A stretch of 47,722 bases of DNA. It comes from CAUZEO01 sp963578625 (lineage in GTDB: Bacteria > Verrucomicrobiota > Kiritimatiellia > SLOV01). The notes beneath the pieces are model-generated. The model saw only the letters and a program-made list of their open reading frames with translations, did no database searches and was not told the DNA's origin. Shown here in pieces: positions 16,889-25,506 of this stretch (position 1 is its first letter; every line of letters begins with the position of its first letter). The stretch is taken from assembly GCA_963578625.1 (NCBI GenBank), contig CAUZEO010000005.1, positions 1-47,722 on the forward strand, given 5' to 3'. The position numbers were made by a program, and so were the translations under genes.

Positions 16889-17571
16889 TTTCCCTGACCT
16901 TCGAACTCTCTTCCGCGCGCGCAAGTCTTGCGCTGATGGACGGGGAACGCAAACTCGGAGCTTGCGGCTGGCCGCAGGCGAATGGACCGGGCCGTGAGAC
17001 TTTTACGCAACTGTCTTCGCTCCTTGAAACGACGCGCGTCGATCCAGCCCAAATCGAGTCGTTTATTATCGGCCGGGGCCCGGGAACGTTTTCCGCTCTC
17101 CGGATTGCCCACTCCGCGGCACGGGCCTTTGCCCTGCCGGGCGCCGGAACCGTGTACGCCGTCAGCAGCGGCGCTGCGATCGCATTCGGGCTGCGCGAGT
17201 CCGAAGGGATCACGGGTCCCATCGCCGTGGTGGGCGACGCAAGGCGGAACTCCGTGTGGATCGGTTGCTTTGAAGCAGGCAGTGAAGGTACGTCGAATCA
17301 GGACCAGTGGCGCGTTATCCAGTCCAGTTCGTTTCCCGGTTCGGTGCCGGACGATACAATTTTCGTGAGTCCCCAATTCGGCCAACTGGAATCCGTCCTA
17401 CCCCGGGAATCATTCACCACGCACACCTGGCATCCCCGCCACTGCTTTCCGGAGGCGATCCATGTCGCGCGCGTCTCCGCGGAAAGGAAAAGCCGGGGAA
17501 TTCCGACCGAACCGCTTGAACCGCTTTACCTGCACCCGCCGGTGTCGACGACACGCCCGGGAAAGACCTGA
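16885..17571 (+). CDS. tsaB: tRNA threonylcarbamoyladenosine biosynthesis protein TsaB
   Basis: A 228-residue inactive ASKHA-fold partner of TsaD. The family signature GRGPGTFSALRIAHSAARAFA lies at about 63-83, and the N-terminal strand ISLTFELSSARASLAL matches the phosphate loop region. The frame opens further upstream inside tsaE, but the ATG overlapping the tsaE stop (ATGA) starts at the conserved first strand. The C-terminal half (about 130-228) is less conserved, as usual for TsaB, and ends in EPLYLHPP. Confidence 0.93.
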   Translation: MISLTFELSSARASLALMDGERKLGACGWPQANGPGRETFTQLSSLLETTRVDPAQIESFIIGRGPGTFSALRIAHSAARAFALPGAGTVYAVSSGAAIAFGLRESEGITGPIAVVGDARRNSVWIGCFEAGSEGTSNQDQWRVIQSSSFPGSVPDDTIFVSPQFGQLESVLPRESFTTHTWHPRHCFPEAIHVARVSAERKSRGIPTEPLEPLYLHPPVSTTRPGKT

Positions 17572-17666
17572 AATTGTTTTCGGCTTTGTGCTGAGATTCG
17601 AACAATTTCGTGTACAGTATGTTGAAGAATCCCTTAAAGATTGGCGGATCCTCTGAGGCTTGCGTT

Positions 17667-20540
17667 ATGAATAAAGAATTTATGGATACAGCCCACCTTT
17701 TTTCCCTTGGCGCGCCCTACATCGAAAGTCTGTATGATGACTATCTCCGGGATCCCGATCTGGTGCCGGAAGAATGGAGGGCTTGTTTCGAACAACTGGG
17801 TCGTGAACCTTCGCGCCGGGCCCCGCGGCCTCAGCCGACGGAGAACACCACAGTTGCGGTACCGCGACCGGCGCCGGTGCGTCACGAAACTCAAGTGGCG
17901 CCGCCATCCGGAACCGGCGATGCCATCCCGGCCGAGAAGCAGTCCGGAGTCCGGGAACTCATCATGTCGTACCGGATTCACGGCCACATGGCGGCGAAGC
18001 TCGATCCGATCCAGATCCGGGCACAGGAGGAGCCCGCGGCACTGACCCTGGAAGAGCACAACCTGTCCGACGACGATCTCGGCACCGTTTTCGACTGCGG
18101 AACGATGTGGGGACCGACAGAGGCCCCGCTGCGGGACATCATCCAGGTTTTGAAACAGACCTATACCCGGAGCATCGGCGTCGAGTACAATCACATCAAC
18201 AACCTTGAGCAGCGGAACTGGATCCGCGACCGGCTCGAGCGAACCCGGGCCTCCTCTTCCCATCCGCCCGAGGTCCGAAAGGAGCTGCTGGGGCGCATCA
18301 CCGCGGCGGAGGGGATGGAGCGTTTTCTCCACACGCGCTATTCGGGCCAGAAGCGGTTCTCTTTGGAGGGCGCAGGAAGCCTGATTCCGATGCTCGACAC
18401 GCTGATCGAGCGCTGCGGCGGGAACGGCGTAAAAGAAATCGCCATCGGGATGGCGCACCGCGGCCGGTTGAATGTGCTGGTCAATATCATGGGCAAGACG
18501 GCCAAGGATCTCTTCCTCCAGTTCGAAAATAAATATGAGGCGGCGGGAAAAGGATCGGGCGACGTCAAGTATCACGAAGGCTATTCGACCAATGTGAGCA
18601 CGGCCGGCGGGCCCCTCCACCTGGCCCTCGCCTTCAACCCGTCGCACCTGGAGATCATCAACCCGGTGGTCGAGGGCTCGGTTCGTGCCCGCCAGGACCG
18701 GAGAAAAGATTACGAGCGCGAGAAAGTCATTCCGATTCTGATTCACGGGGACGCCGCGATTACCGGGCAGGGTGTTGTCTACGAAACGTTTAATCTCGCG
18801 CAGACGCGTGGCTTTACAACCGGCGGCACCATCCACATCGTGGTGAACAACCAGATTGGGTTCACGCTGAGCAATCCGCTCGACTCCCGCTCGACGCTCT
18901 ACTGCACCGATATCGGCAAGGTGGTCCAGGCGCCCATACTCCACGTGAACGGGGACGATCCCGAAGCGGTGGTTTATGCCGCGCAACTCGCGATCGACTG
19001 GCGTATCCGGTATCACAAAGACGTATTGATCGACCTGGTGTGCTACCGTCGCCACGGCCACAACGAGGCCGATGAGCCGGCGGCGACGCAGCCGATGATG
19101 TACCAGAAAATCCGCGATCACAAATCGACCCGCGAACTGTACGCCGACCAACTGATCCAAGAAGGCATTGTGACCGATGAGGAAGTGCGCGCGATGGTGC
19201 ATGACTACCGGGCAAGACTGGAGGCCGGTGAAAATGTGGCCCCGAACATCGACGACACGGTGAACTATCCCCATATCGCGGACTGGAGCGACTACATCCA
19301 CGGCACCTGGGACAGTGCATGCGACACGCGTCTGAAATCCGAAGATGTCAAGCGGCTCGGAAACCTGATCACCACGATTCCAGAGGATTTCCAGCTTCAT
19401 CCCCGGGTCCGCAAACTGATGGACGACCGGGTGAAAATGATTGCGGGCGCGCTGCCGATGGACTGGGGCTGCGCGGAGACGCTCGCGTATGCGTCGCTTC
19501 TCGAATCCGGCGCGCCTATCCGACTTACCGGGCAGGACAGCGGGCGCGGCACTTTTTTCCATCGCCACGCGGTGCTCCACAATCAGCGGAACGGCGACAC
19601 CTACATCCCGCTGCGGAACCTGGGCGAAAACCTGGGCGAATTTACGGTCGTGGACTCGATCCTTTCCGAGGAGGCGGTGCTCGGGTTCGAATACGGATAC
19701 AGCACCACCGACCCGGAAGCACTCGTCGTGTGGGAAGCGCAGTTTGGAGACTTCGTAAACGGAGCGCAGGTGGTCATCGACCAGTTCCTCTGCTCCTCTG
19801 AACAGAAGTGGCGCCGGCTGTGCGGGCTGGTGCTTCTGCTGCCGCACGGTTGGGAAGGCCAGGGCCCCGAGCACTCCTCCGCCCGACTGGAGCGGTTTCT
19901 GCAACTCAGCGCGGAAGACAACATCCAGGTTGCCACCCCCACCACCCCGGCACAGATTTTTCACCTGCTGCGGCGGGAGATCATCCGCCGGTACCGAAAA
20001 CCCCTGGTGATCATGTCCCCGAAGAGTACCCTGCGACGAAAACGATCGTTTTCCTCCCTGGAAGATCTGACCTCCGCGGGCTTCCAACTGGTCATTGAGG
20101 ACACGATGGTCGATCCCGCGGTTACGGAACGTGTTCTCCTCTGCAGCGGCAAAGTGTATTACGACATCCTGGAGGAGAGGGAAAAGCGGGAGATCGAAAA
20201 CATCGCGATCGTACGCGTGGAACAGCTCTACCCGTTCCCACGAGGCCGCCTCGGTGAAGTCCTGACGGGGTACGGGCGGACGACCGACATCATCTGGGTT
20301 CAGGAAGAACCGCGAAACCAGGGCGCGTGGTATTCGATTCAGCACAAGGTCCGGCATTGTCTTCAGCCCGGGCAGCAGGCGCGCTGCGTTTCCCGGGCCG
20401 CCAGCGCCGCGCCGGCGGGGGGAGACATTCGCAAGCACACCGAGCGGCAGGGCCGCATTCTCGACGACGCGCTGACGCTGGGTCGCGTTGCCAACGTCAG
20501 AATTTTACCCAATCGATCTGAAACGATTATTGCCAAATAA
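17667..20540 (+). CDS. sucA: 2-oxoglutarate dehydrogenase E1 component
   Basis: A 957-residue thiamine-diphosphate decarboxylase of the TCA cycle; family length is about 930. An N-terminal E2-binding segment (AHLFSLGAPYIESLYDDYL) precedes a Pro/Ala-rich linker (about 55-95). The catalytic domain carries the SGQKRFSLEGAGSLIP-like block, GMAHRGRLNVLVNIMGK, YHEGYSTNV, AFNPSHLEIINPVVEG, GDAAITGQGVVYETFN, VNNQIGFTLS and YRRHGHNEADEPAATQP. The transketolase-like pyrimidine domain follows (RLTGQDSGRGTFFHRHAVL, PHGWEGQGPEHSSARLERFLQL), ending in VQEEPRNQGAW. ATG 17667 is preferred (GAGG about 10 bases upstream, starts at conserved sequence). It is followed after 15 bases by sucB. Confidence 0.97.
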   Translation: MNKEFMDTAHLFSLGAPYIESLYDDYLRDPDLVPEEWRACFEQLGREPSRRAPRPQPTENTTVAVPRPAPVRHETQVAPPSGTGDAIPAEKQSGVRELIMSYRIHGHMAAKLDPIQIRAQEEPAALTLEEHNLSDDDLGTVFDCGTMWGPTEAPLRDIIQVLKQTYTRSIGVEYNHINNLEQRNWIRDRLERTRASSSHPPEVRKELLGRITAAEGMERFLHTRYSGQKRFSLEGAGSLIPMLDTLIERCGGNGVKEIAIGMAHRGRLNVLVNIMGKTAKDLFLQFENKYEAAGKGSGDVKYHEGYSTNVSTAGGPLHLALAFNPSHLEIINPVVEGSVRARQDRRKDYEREKVIPILIHGDAAITGQGVVYETFNLAQTRGFTTGGTIHIVVNNQIGFTLSNPLDSRSTLYCTDIGKVVQAPILHVNGDDPEAVVYAAQLAIDWRIRYHKDVLIDLVCYRRHGHNEADEPAATQPMMYQKIRDHKSTRELYADQLIQEGIVTDEEVRAMVHDYRARLEAGENVAPNIDDTVNYPHIADWSDYIHGTWDSACDTRLKSEDVKRLGNLITTIPEDFQLHPRVRKLMDDRVKMIAGALPMDWGCAETLAYASLLESGAPIRLTGQDSGRGTFFHRHAVLHNQRNGDTYIPLRNLGENLGEFTVVDSILSEEAVLGFEYGYSTTDPEALVVWEAQFGDFVNGAQVVIDQFLCSSEQKWRRLCGLVLLLPHGWEGQGPEHSSARLERFLQLSAEDNIQVATPTTPAQIFHLLRREIIRRYRKPLVIMSPKSTLRRKRSFSSLEDLTSAGFQLVIEDTMVDPAVTERVLLCSGKVYYDILEEREKREIENIAIVRVEQLYPFPRGRLGEVLTGYGRTTDIIWVQEEPRNQGAWYSIQHKVRHCLQPGQQARCVSRAASAAPAGGDIRKHTERQGRILDDALTLGRVANVRILPNRSETIIAK

Positions 20541-20555
20541 GGAGAGGAACGGCTG

Positions 20556-21797
20556 ATGTCCGCTGAAATCAAAGCGCCTGTCTTTCCGGAATCCGTGGAA
20601 GAGGGCACCATCATGACCTGGCACAAGCGCGCCGGGGACGCAGTGCGGACGGACGAAAAGCTTGCGGACATCGAGACCGACAAGGTTGTCCTGGAGGTGG
20701 CGGCGAGGGAATCCGGCAAGATTGAAAGACTGATCAAGCAGGAAGGCGAGACCGTGACGAGCGGCGAGGTAATCGCCCTGATGAGCGAAGGCACGGTCAT
20801 CGAATCGCCGGTCCCGGAAAACACCTCAGTAGCGGCGGCGGTTCCGCCTCCATCTGAATCGGCGGAACGAAGCGATCCCGAGCTGGGCATCAGCCCGTCC
20901 GCCCGAAAATTAATCCAGGAACACGAGCTGGATACCGGAAAGATTTCAGGCTCGGGGCGGCAGGGCCGCATTACGAAAGCGGACGTCCTCGAGGTCCTGC
21001 AGGAGTCGCGGGACGCCACGGAATCCGAAGCGCCCACGCCGCCGCCCTCGGCAGTCTCTCCCCCGCCCGTTTCCACCCCGCAGCCCGGGGCCGAAAATGC
21101 CTCCGACGAAAGGCGCCCGATGTCCCGCATCCGGGCCCGTATCGCGCAACGCCTCGTTGAAGCGCAGCAGGCGGCAGCCATTTTGACTACCTTCAACGAG
21201 CTCAACATGAAACCTGTGATCGATCTCCGAAACCGGTACAAAGCGGAGTTCGAGAAAAAACACGGGGTAAAACTCGGGTTCATGTCGTTCTTTGTAAAAG
21301 CGGCGGCAGAAGCCTTGCGGCGGTACCCTGTGGTCAACGCGTCGGTAGACGGCACGGACATCATTTACCACGGAGACTGCAATATCGGCGTTGCGGTAAG
21401 CAGCACCCGGGGGCTGATCGTACCGGTGCTGCGTAATGCCGACCAGTTGCCGTTTCACGAAATCGAGCGGCAGATCCGTGACTTCGGTAGCCGTGCCCAG
21501 TCCAACCAGATTCGTATCGAGGAACTGCAGGGCGGAACCTTTACCATCTCCAACGGGGGTGTATTCGGATCGATGCTTTCCACCCCGATTCTGAATCCGC
21601 CGCAAAGCGGCATCCTCGGTATGCATACCATTACGGAGCGGCCCGTCGCCGAGGAGGGAGAGGTCGTTATTCGGCCCATGATGTACCTGGCGCTCTCCTA
21701 CGATCATCGCATCGTCGATGGCCGGGAAGCGGTGTTGTATCTGGTGGCAATTAAGGAAACGCTGGAGGACCCCGCACGCCTCCTGCTTCAAGTGTAA
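20556..21797 (+). CDS. sucB: Dihydrolipoyllysine succinyltransferase, E2 of the 2-oxoglutarate dehydrogenase complex
   Basis: 413 residues. One N-terminal lipoyl domain has Lys43 in DIETDKVVLEV. A linker leads to a peripheral subunit-binding domain (about 108-150, ISPSARKLIQEHEL and GRQGRITKADVL), then a Pro-rich linker. The catalytic acyltransferase domain has MSRIRARIAQRLVEAQ and, near the C-terminus, SYDHRIVDGREAV with His384 and Asp388. It transfers the succinyl group from E1 to CoA and forms the complex core. AGGAGAGG lies a few bases before ATG. Its stop overlaps the lpd start by one base (TAATG). Confidence 0.97.
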   Translation: MSAEIKAPVFPESVEEGTIMTWHKRAGDAVRTDEKLADIETDKVVLEVAARESGKIERLIKQEGETVTSGEVIALMSEGTVIESPVPENTSVAAAVPPPSESAERSDPELGISPSARKLIQEHELDTGKISGSGRQGRITKADVLEVLQESRDATESEAPTPPPSAVSPPPVSTPQPGAENASDERRPMSRIRARIAQRLVEAQQAAAILTTFNELNMKPVIDLRNRYKAEFEKKHGVKLGFMSFFVKAAAEALRRYPVVNASVDGTDIIYHGDCNIGVAVSSTRGLIVPVLRNADQLPFHEIERQIRDFGSRAQSNQIRIEELQGGTFTISNGGVFGSMLSTPILNPPQSGILGMHTITERPVAEEGEVVIRPMMYLALSYDHRIVDGREAVLYLVAIKETLEDPARLLLQV

Positions 21798-23218
21798 TGG
21801 CTTCTTTCGATATCGTCATCATTGGAGGCGGCTCGGCCGGATACGTGGCCGCCATTCGGTGTGCGCAACTCGGATTCTCGACCGCCTGCGTGGACGAGTA
21901 CCTGGGCAAAGACGGCGGCTTCGCGCTGGGGGGAACCTGCGTGAACGCCGGGTGCGTCTCGTCCAAGGCACTACTCGATTCGTCCAGCAAGTATCACCGG
22001 TTGAAGTACCGCCTCGCCAATCATGGGATCTCGGTCGAGGGCGTGGGTCTTGATCTGCACCAGATGGTATCAAGAAAAGACAACATCGTCCGCAACCTGG
22101 CGCAGAATATCGAATCGCAGTTTAAGAAACACAATGTTTCCTGGTACAAAGGCCATGGTTCGCTGGTGGATCCGATCCACATCAAGATCACTCCGCCCGA
22201 AGGGATGGGCCCGGAGGAGACGATCAAGGGATCGAACATCATTCTCGCAACCGGCTCTTCACCCAACGATCTCCCCACCGTCAAGGTGGACGGGAATAAA
22301 ATCCTCGACTCGGCACACGCGCTCGATTTCCAAGAGGTACCGAAGCGACTCGGCATCATCGGATCCGGCGTGATCGGCGTTGAGCTGGGCTCGGTGTGGA
22401 AGCGACTGGGCTCCGAAGTGGTACTTCTCGAAGCGATGGACAAATTCCTGTCCTTCACCGATGAGGAAATTGCGGCGTATGCCCATGGAACCTTCACCAG
22501 CCAGGGGCTGGAAATTCACATGAACGCGCGGGTCATCTCAGCGAAGGCGAATGACCGGCTCGTGTCCGTGAATTACGAGGACGACGACGGGCATCATACG
22601 CTGGAAGTTGACAAGCTTCTCGTCGCGGTCGGCAGAAGACCGCACACGGAAGGGCTGAACCTCGACGACATCGGCGTACTGACCGACGAGGCCGGTGATA
22701 TCCTGGTTGACGCCCATTGCCGAACGAACGTGCCGCACATTTACGCGATCGGCGATGTCGTGCGTGGTCCGATGCTGGCGCACAAGGGTTCCGAAGAAGG
22801 CATCATGGTCGCGGAGCGTCTGGCCGGCGCGCAGACCAGCGTCAACTACGACGCCATCCCCTGGGTCATTTACACCAGCCCGGAAATTGCCTGGGTAGGC
22901 GAAACGGAAAAAGAACTGAAGGCCGGGGCCCGGGAATACAAAATCGGGCGGTTTTCGCTAAAATCGAATATCCGGGCGCTGGCAATGGATGACCACGAGG
23001 GCATGGTAAAACTAATTTCAGACAAACAGACCGACGAAATTCTCGGCGTTCACATCATCGCGCCGACCGCCTCCGAATTGGTAGCCGAAGCAGTAGTCGC
23101 GATGGAATACAATGCCAGCGCCGAAGACATCGCCCGAATCGTCCACGCGCATCCGACGCTCGCCGAATCAATCAGGGAAGCCGCCCTCGCGATCGATGGT
23201 CGCTCGATTCACGGGTGA
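21797..23218 (+). CDS. lpd: Dihydrolipoyl dehydrogenase (E3)
   Basis: 473 residues. FAD-binding IIGGGSAGYVAAIRCAQLG is at the N-terminus. The redox disulfide is Cys48/Cys53 in GGTCVNAGCVSSKALL. NAD-binding GSGVIGVELGSVWKRLGSEV lies near 192, the second FAD motif is YAIGDVV, and the catalytic HAHPTLAE is near the C-terminus (His452, Glu457). It reoxidises dihydrolipoamide on SucB with NAD. Its place in the sucAB operon suggests it serves this complex, though E3 may be shared with other complexes. Confidence 0.97.
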   Translation: MASFDIVIIGGGSAGYVAAIRCAQLGFSTACVDEYLGKDGGFALGGTCVNAGCVSSKALLDSSSKYHRLKYRLANHGISVEGVGLDLHQMVSRKDNIVRNLAQNIESQFKKHNVSWYKGHGSLVDPIHIKITPPEGMGPEETIKGSNIILATGSSPNDLPTVKVDGNKILDSAHALDFQEVPKRLGIIGSGVIGVELGSVWKRLGSEVVLLEAMDKFLSFTDEEIAAYAHGTFTSQGLEIHMNARVISAKANDRLVSVNYEDDDGHHTLEVDKLLVAVGRRPHTEGLNLDDIGVLTDEAGDILVDAHCRTNVPHIYAIGDVVRGPMLAHKGSEEGIMVAERLAGAQTSVNYDAIPWVIYTSPEIAWVGETEKELKAGAREYKIGRFSLKSNIRALAMDDHEGMVKLISDKQTDEILGVHIIAPTASELVAEAVVAMEYNASAEDIARIVHAHPTLAESIREAALAIDGRSIHG

Positions 23219-23220
23219 GG

Positions 23221-23258
23221 GGAATTTTCGATTTCTAATTTTAGTTTTTGATCGGATG
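23221..23258 (+). repeat. AT-rich simple repeat, copy A (after lpd)
   Basis: GGAATTTTCGATTTC..., ending TTTTTGATCG, begins two bases after the lpd stop. It aligns over nearly 40 bases with the minus-strand sequence at 24606-24639, which starts directly after the sucD stop. The two copies flank lysA in opposite orientation. Confidence 0.5.
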
Positions 23259-23298
23259 GAGGCGAAACCTGCAGGACAGGGGCTACGGCACCCGCGCG

Positions 23299-24555
23299 TT
23301 ACGCCGGTGGAATCCTCTCGCCGCGAACGAGGTCTGCGTTGGTCTGGCGGTCGCGGATGAGGCAGGACTTGCCTTGGGAGATCATGACTTCCGCTGGTTG
23401 CGGCTTGCTGTTGTAGTTGGAACTCATTACAAAGCCGTAGGCTCCGGCGCATTCGATGATGAGAAGATCGCCTACCCGCGCTTCGGGAAGCGTCTGCGTA
23501 CGAACCACGCCGCCTTCCTCCTGGGTGAAAATGTCCCCGGATTCGCAAAGCGGGCCACCGACAATCACATCGGCATCCACACGGTCCGGATCCCCGGCCG
23601 GGGCAAGCGACATCGGGTGATAGGCACCGTACATCACAGGCCGTGAGAGCACGTTGAATCCCGCGTCCACAAGAATGAAGGGGTTATTCCCCTGGCGCTT
23701 GACTGCCCGGACTTCCGCAATCAGGTAGCCCGCTTCGGCAACCAGGTACCGGCCGGGTTCGATCTCGATGCGCACCGGGTGGCCGAACCGGTCTTCCAGC
23801 CTCTTGCGCGTGGCATCCCAAAGTTCAAAGTAGGCTCCCACATCCATCACTGGATCGCCTTCCCGGTAGGGCACGGGAAGTCCACCCCCTGAACTTACCG
23901 TGTGAACCGTATCTCCCACCTGGACCGCCAGCTTTTCAACCGCGTCCGTCACCTGGGCAAGGTGCGCCAGATCTGCGCCGGATCCAATGTGCACATGGAC
24001 TCCCGTAATCTTCAGATTGTGGCGTTCCGTGCGTCGGCGGCACTCCTCCACCTCTTCGTGCCAGATGCCGTGCTTTGAGTGTTCACCCCCGGTGTTTGTT
24101 TTCTTGCTGTGCCCGTGGCCGAAGCCAGGATTGAAGCGAAGGGTGAGTTCGCCGCCGCCCGTCCGCTCGCCGTACTGGTCGATCATGTCCGTGGATCCGC
24201 AATTCACCGCGATCCCTTGATCGACTACGCAGTCCAGCGACTCGCGGTCAAAGATGTCCGAGGTGTATACGATCGGCGGTGGCTCTCCCTTCGCGGAGTA
24301 TCCGGCTGCGAAGGCGCGATAAACTTCTCCGGCGGACACAGCGTCGACGAGAACGCCGCTGCGGCGGCACAGATCGAGCACGGCCAGGTTCGAATTCGCC
24401 TTCTGCGCATACCGGATCACATCAAACGGCGCAAGATCCGCGATCCGCTGTTTAATCAAGGCGACATCATACACATAAGTAGGAGTCCCGAATTCCTCGG
24501 CGAGATCCGCCACGGAAACACCGGCGATCGCCGTGCGTATGCCGCGGGAAAGCAT
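23299..24555 (-). CDS. lysA: Diaminopimelate decarboxylase
   Basis: A PLP enzyme making L-lysine from meso-diaminopimelate. From ATG 24555 the product is 418 residues, matching E. coli LysA (420). The PLP lysine is in IRYAQKANSN (Lys52). Other motifs are GVHVHIGSG, SSGGGLPVPY, the phosphate-binding IEPGRYLVAEAG and the partner-site Cys in VGGPLCESGDIF. The frame continues upstream to a TTG at 24621, through repeat-derived sequence, so ATG 24555 is preferred although no good SD precedes it. It follows sucD with an 84-base gap; succinyl-CoA is also a substrate of the DapD branch of lysine synthesis, a possible reason for the linkage. Confidence 0.94.
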   Translation of the reverse strand: MLSRGIRTAIAGVSVADLAEEFGTPTYVYDVALIKQRIADLAPFDVIRYAQKANSNLAVLDLCRRSGVLVDAVSAGEVYRAFAAGYSAKGEPPPIVYTSDIFDRESLDCVVDQGIAVNCGSTDMIDQYGERTGGGELTLRFNPGFGHGHSKKTNTGGEHSKHGIWHEEVEECRRRTERHNLKITGVHVHIGSGADLAHLAQVTDAVEKLAVQVGDTVHTVSSGGGLPVPYREGDPVMDVGAYFELWDATRKRLEDRFGHPVRIEIEPGRYLVAEAGYLIAEVRAVKRQGNNPFILVDAGFNVLSRPVMYGAYHPMSLAPAGDPDRVDADVIVGGPLCESGDIFTQEEGGVVRTQTLPEARVGDLLIIECAGAYGFVMSSNYNSKPQPAEVMISQGKSCLIRDRQTNADLVRGERIPPA

Positions 24556-24605
24556 GGCGGCGTCATTAGAATCATTCGTTTCGCTATTCACTCTCGGACC
24601 CAGGC

Positions 24606-24639
24606 GATCAAAAATCACCAATCAAAAATCAAAAATTCC
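24606..24639 (-). repeat. AT-rich simple repeat, copy B (after sucD)
   Basis: On the minus strand, directly after the sucD TAG: GGAATTTTTGATTTTTGATT followed by GGTGATTTTTGATCG, near-tandem units of TTTTTGATT. It is the counterpart of the copy at 23221-23258, which lies on the other strand. Confidence 0.55.
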
Positions 24640-25506
24640 CTACAACCCTTCATTCACCATTCCGGCCAACTCGTCGATCGTCCTGGCCACCGGAACGCCG
24701 GCGGCGTTGAATGCATCCGTTTTCGAGGCCGCGGTGCCTTTGCCGCCGGACACGATGGCGCCGGCGTGACCCATCCGCTTTCCTTCCGGCGCGGAGTGGC
24801 CCACGATGTAGGCGAAACAGGGCATCGAAAAGTTCCGGCTGATAAATTCAGCGGTTTTCTCTTCCTCCTCGCCCCCGATTTCACCAACAAGAACCACGGC
24901 ATCGGTCGCGGGATCCTCCTGGAAGAGGGGCAGGAGATCCTGGAAATTGGTGCCGACGATCGGATCTCCACCAATCCCGACGCAGGTCGACTGTCCTCGT
25001 CCCAGCGCCGTAAGCGAGTGTACGATCTCATAGGTCAACGTGCCGCTCCGAGAAATGACCCCGACGTTGCCTTGCTCGTGGATGTGACCTGGCATAATGC
25101 CGATCTTGGATTTCCCGGGGGAGATCACGCCCGGGCAATTCGGACCGATCAGCCGCGAACCGGCCGCGTGCACCGCATGATAAATCCTGATCATATCCAT
25201 GACCGGGACGCCTTCGGTGATGGCGACAATGAGTTCGACCCCGGCTTCGCAAGCCTCCTGGATCGCGCCCGAAGCGAAACGGGCAGGAACGAAGATGACG
25301 CTGGCGGTGGCACCGGTAGCCGCTTTCGCGTCTTTCACCGAATTAAAAACCGGCACCCCTTGGACTTCCTGGCCGCCTTTTCCGGGGGTCACGCCTCCGA
25401 CGACCTGCGTGCCGTATTCCAGCATCTGTCCGGCATGGAACGATCCGTCGCGCCCGGTGATGCCCTGGACAATGACCCGAGTGGATTCATCGATCAAAAT
25501 ACTCAT
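24640..25506 (-). CDS. sucD: Succinyl-CoA synthetase alpha subunit
   Basis: 288 residues. The CoA-binding N-terminal Rossmann domain shows VIVQGITGRDGSFHAGQM, VGGVTPGKGG, IVAITEGVPV and GPNCPGVISPG. The ligase domain has SRSGTLTYE, GIGGDPIVG and GHSAPEGKRMGHAGAIV with the phosphorylated His247. Together with SucC it converts succinyl-CoA to succinate with nucleoside triphosphate formation. It overlaps sucC by 4 bases. Confidence 0.97.
   Translation of the reverse strand: MSILIDESTRVIVQGITGRDGSFHAGQMLEYGTQVVGGVTPGKGGQEVQGVPVFNSVKDAKAATGATASVIFVPARFASGAIQEACEAGVELIVAITEGVPVMDMIRIYHAVHAAGSRLIGPNCPGVISPGKSKIGIMPGHIHEQGNVGVISRSGTLTYEIVHSLTALGRGQSTCVGIGGDPIVGTNFQDLLPLFQEDPATDAVVLVGEIGGEEEEKTAEFISRNFSMPCFAYIVGHSAPEGKRMGHAGAIVSGGKGTAASKTDAFNAAGVPVARTIDELAGMVNEGL

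Noticed and set aside
17634..20438. A 934-codon open frame antisense to sucA
   Set aside because: It mirrors sucA's codon bias, has no family motifs, and sucA on the other strand matches its family end to end.
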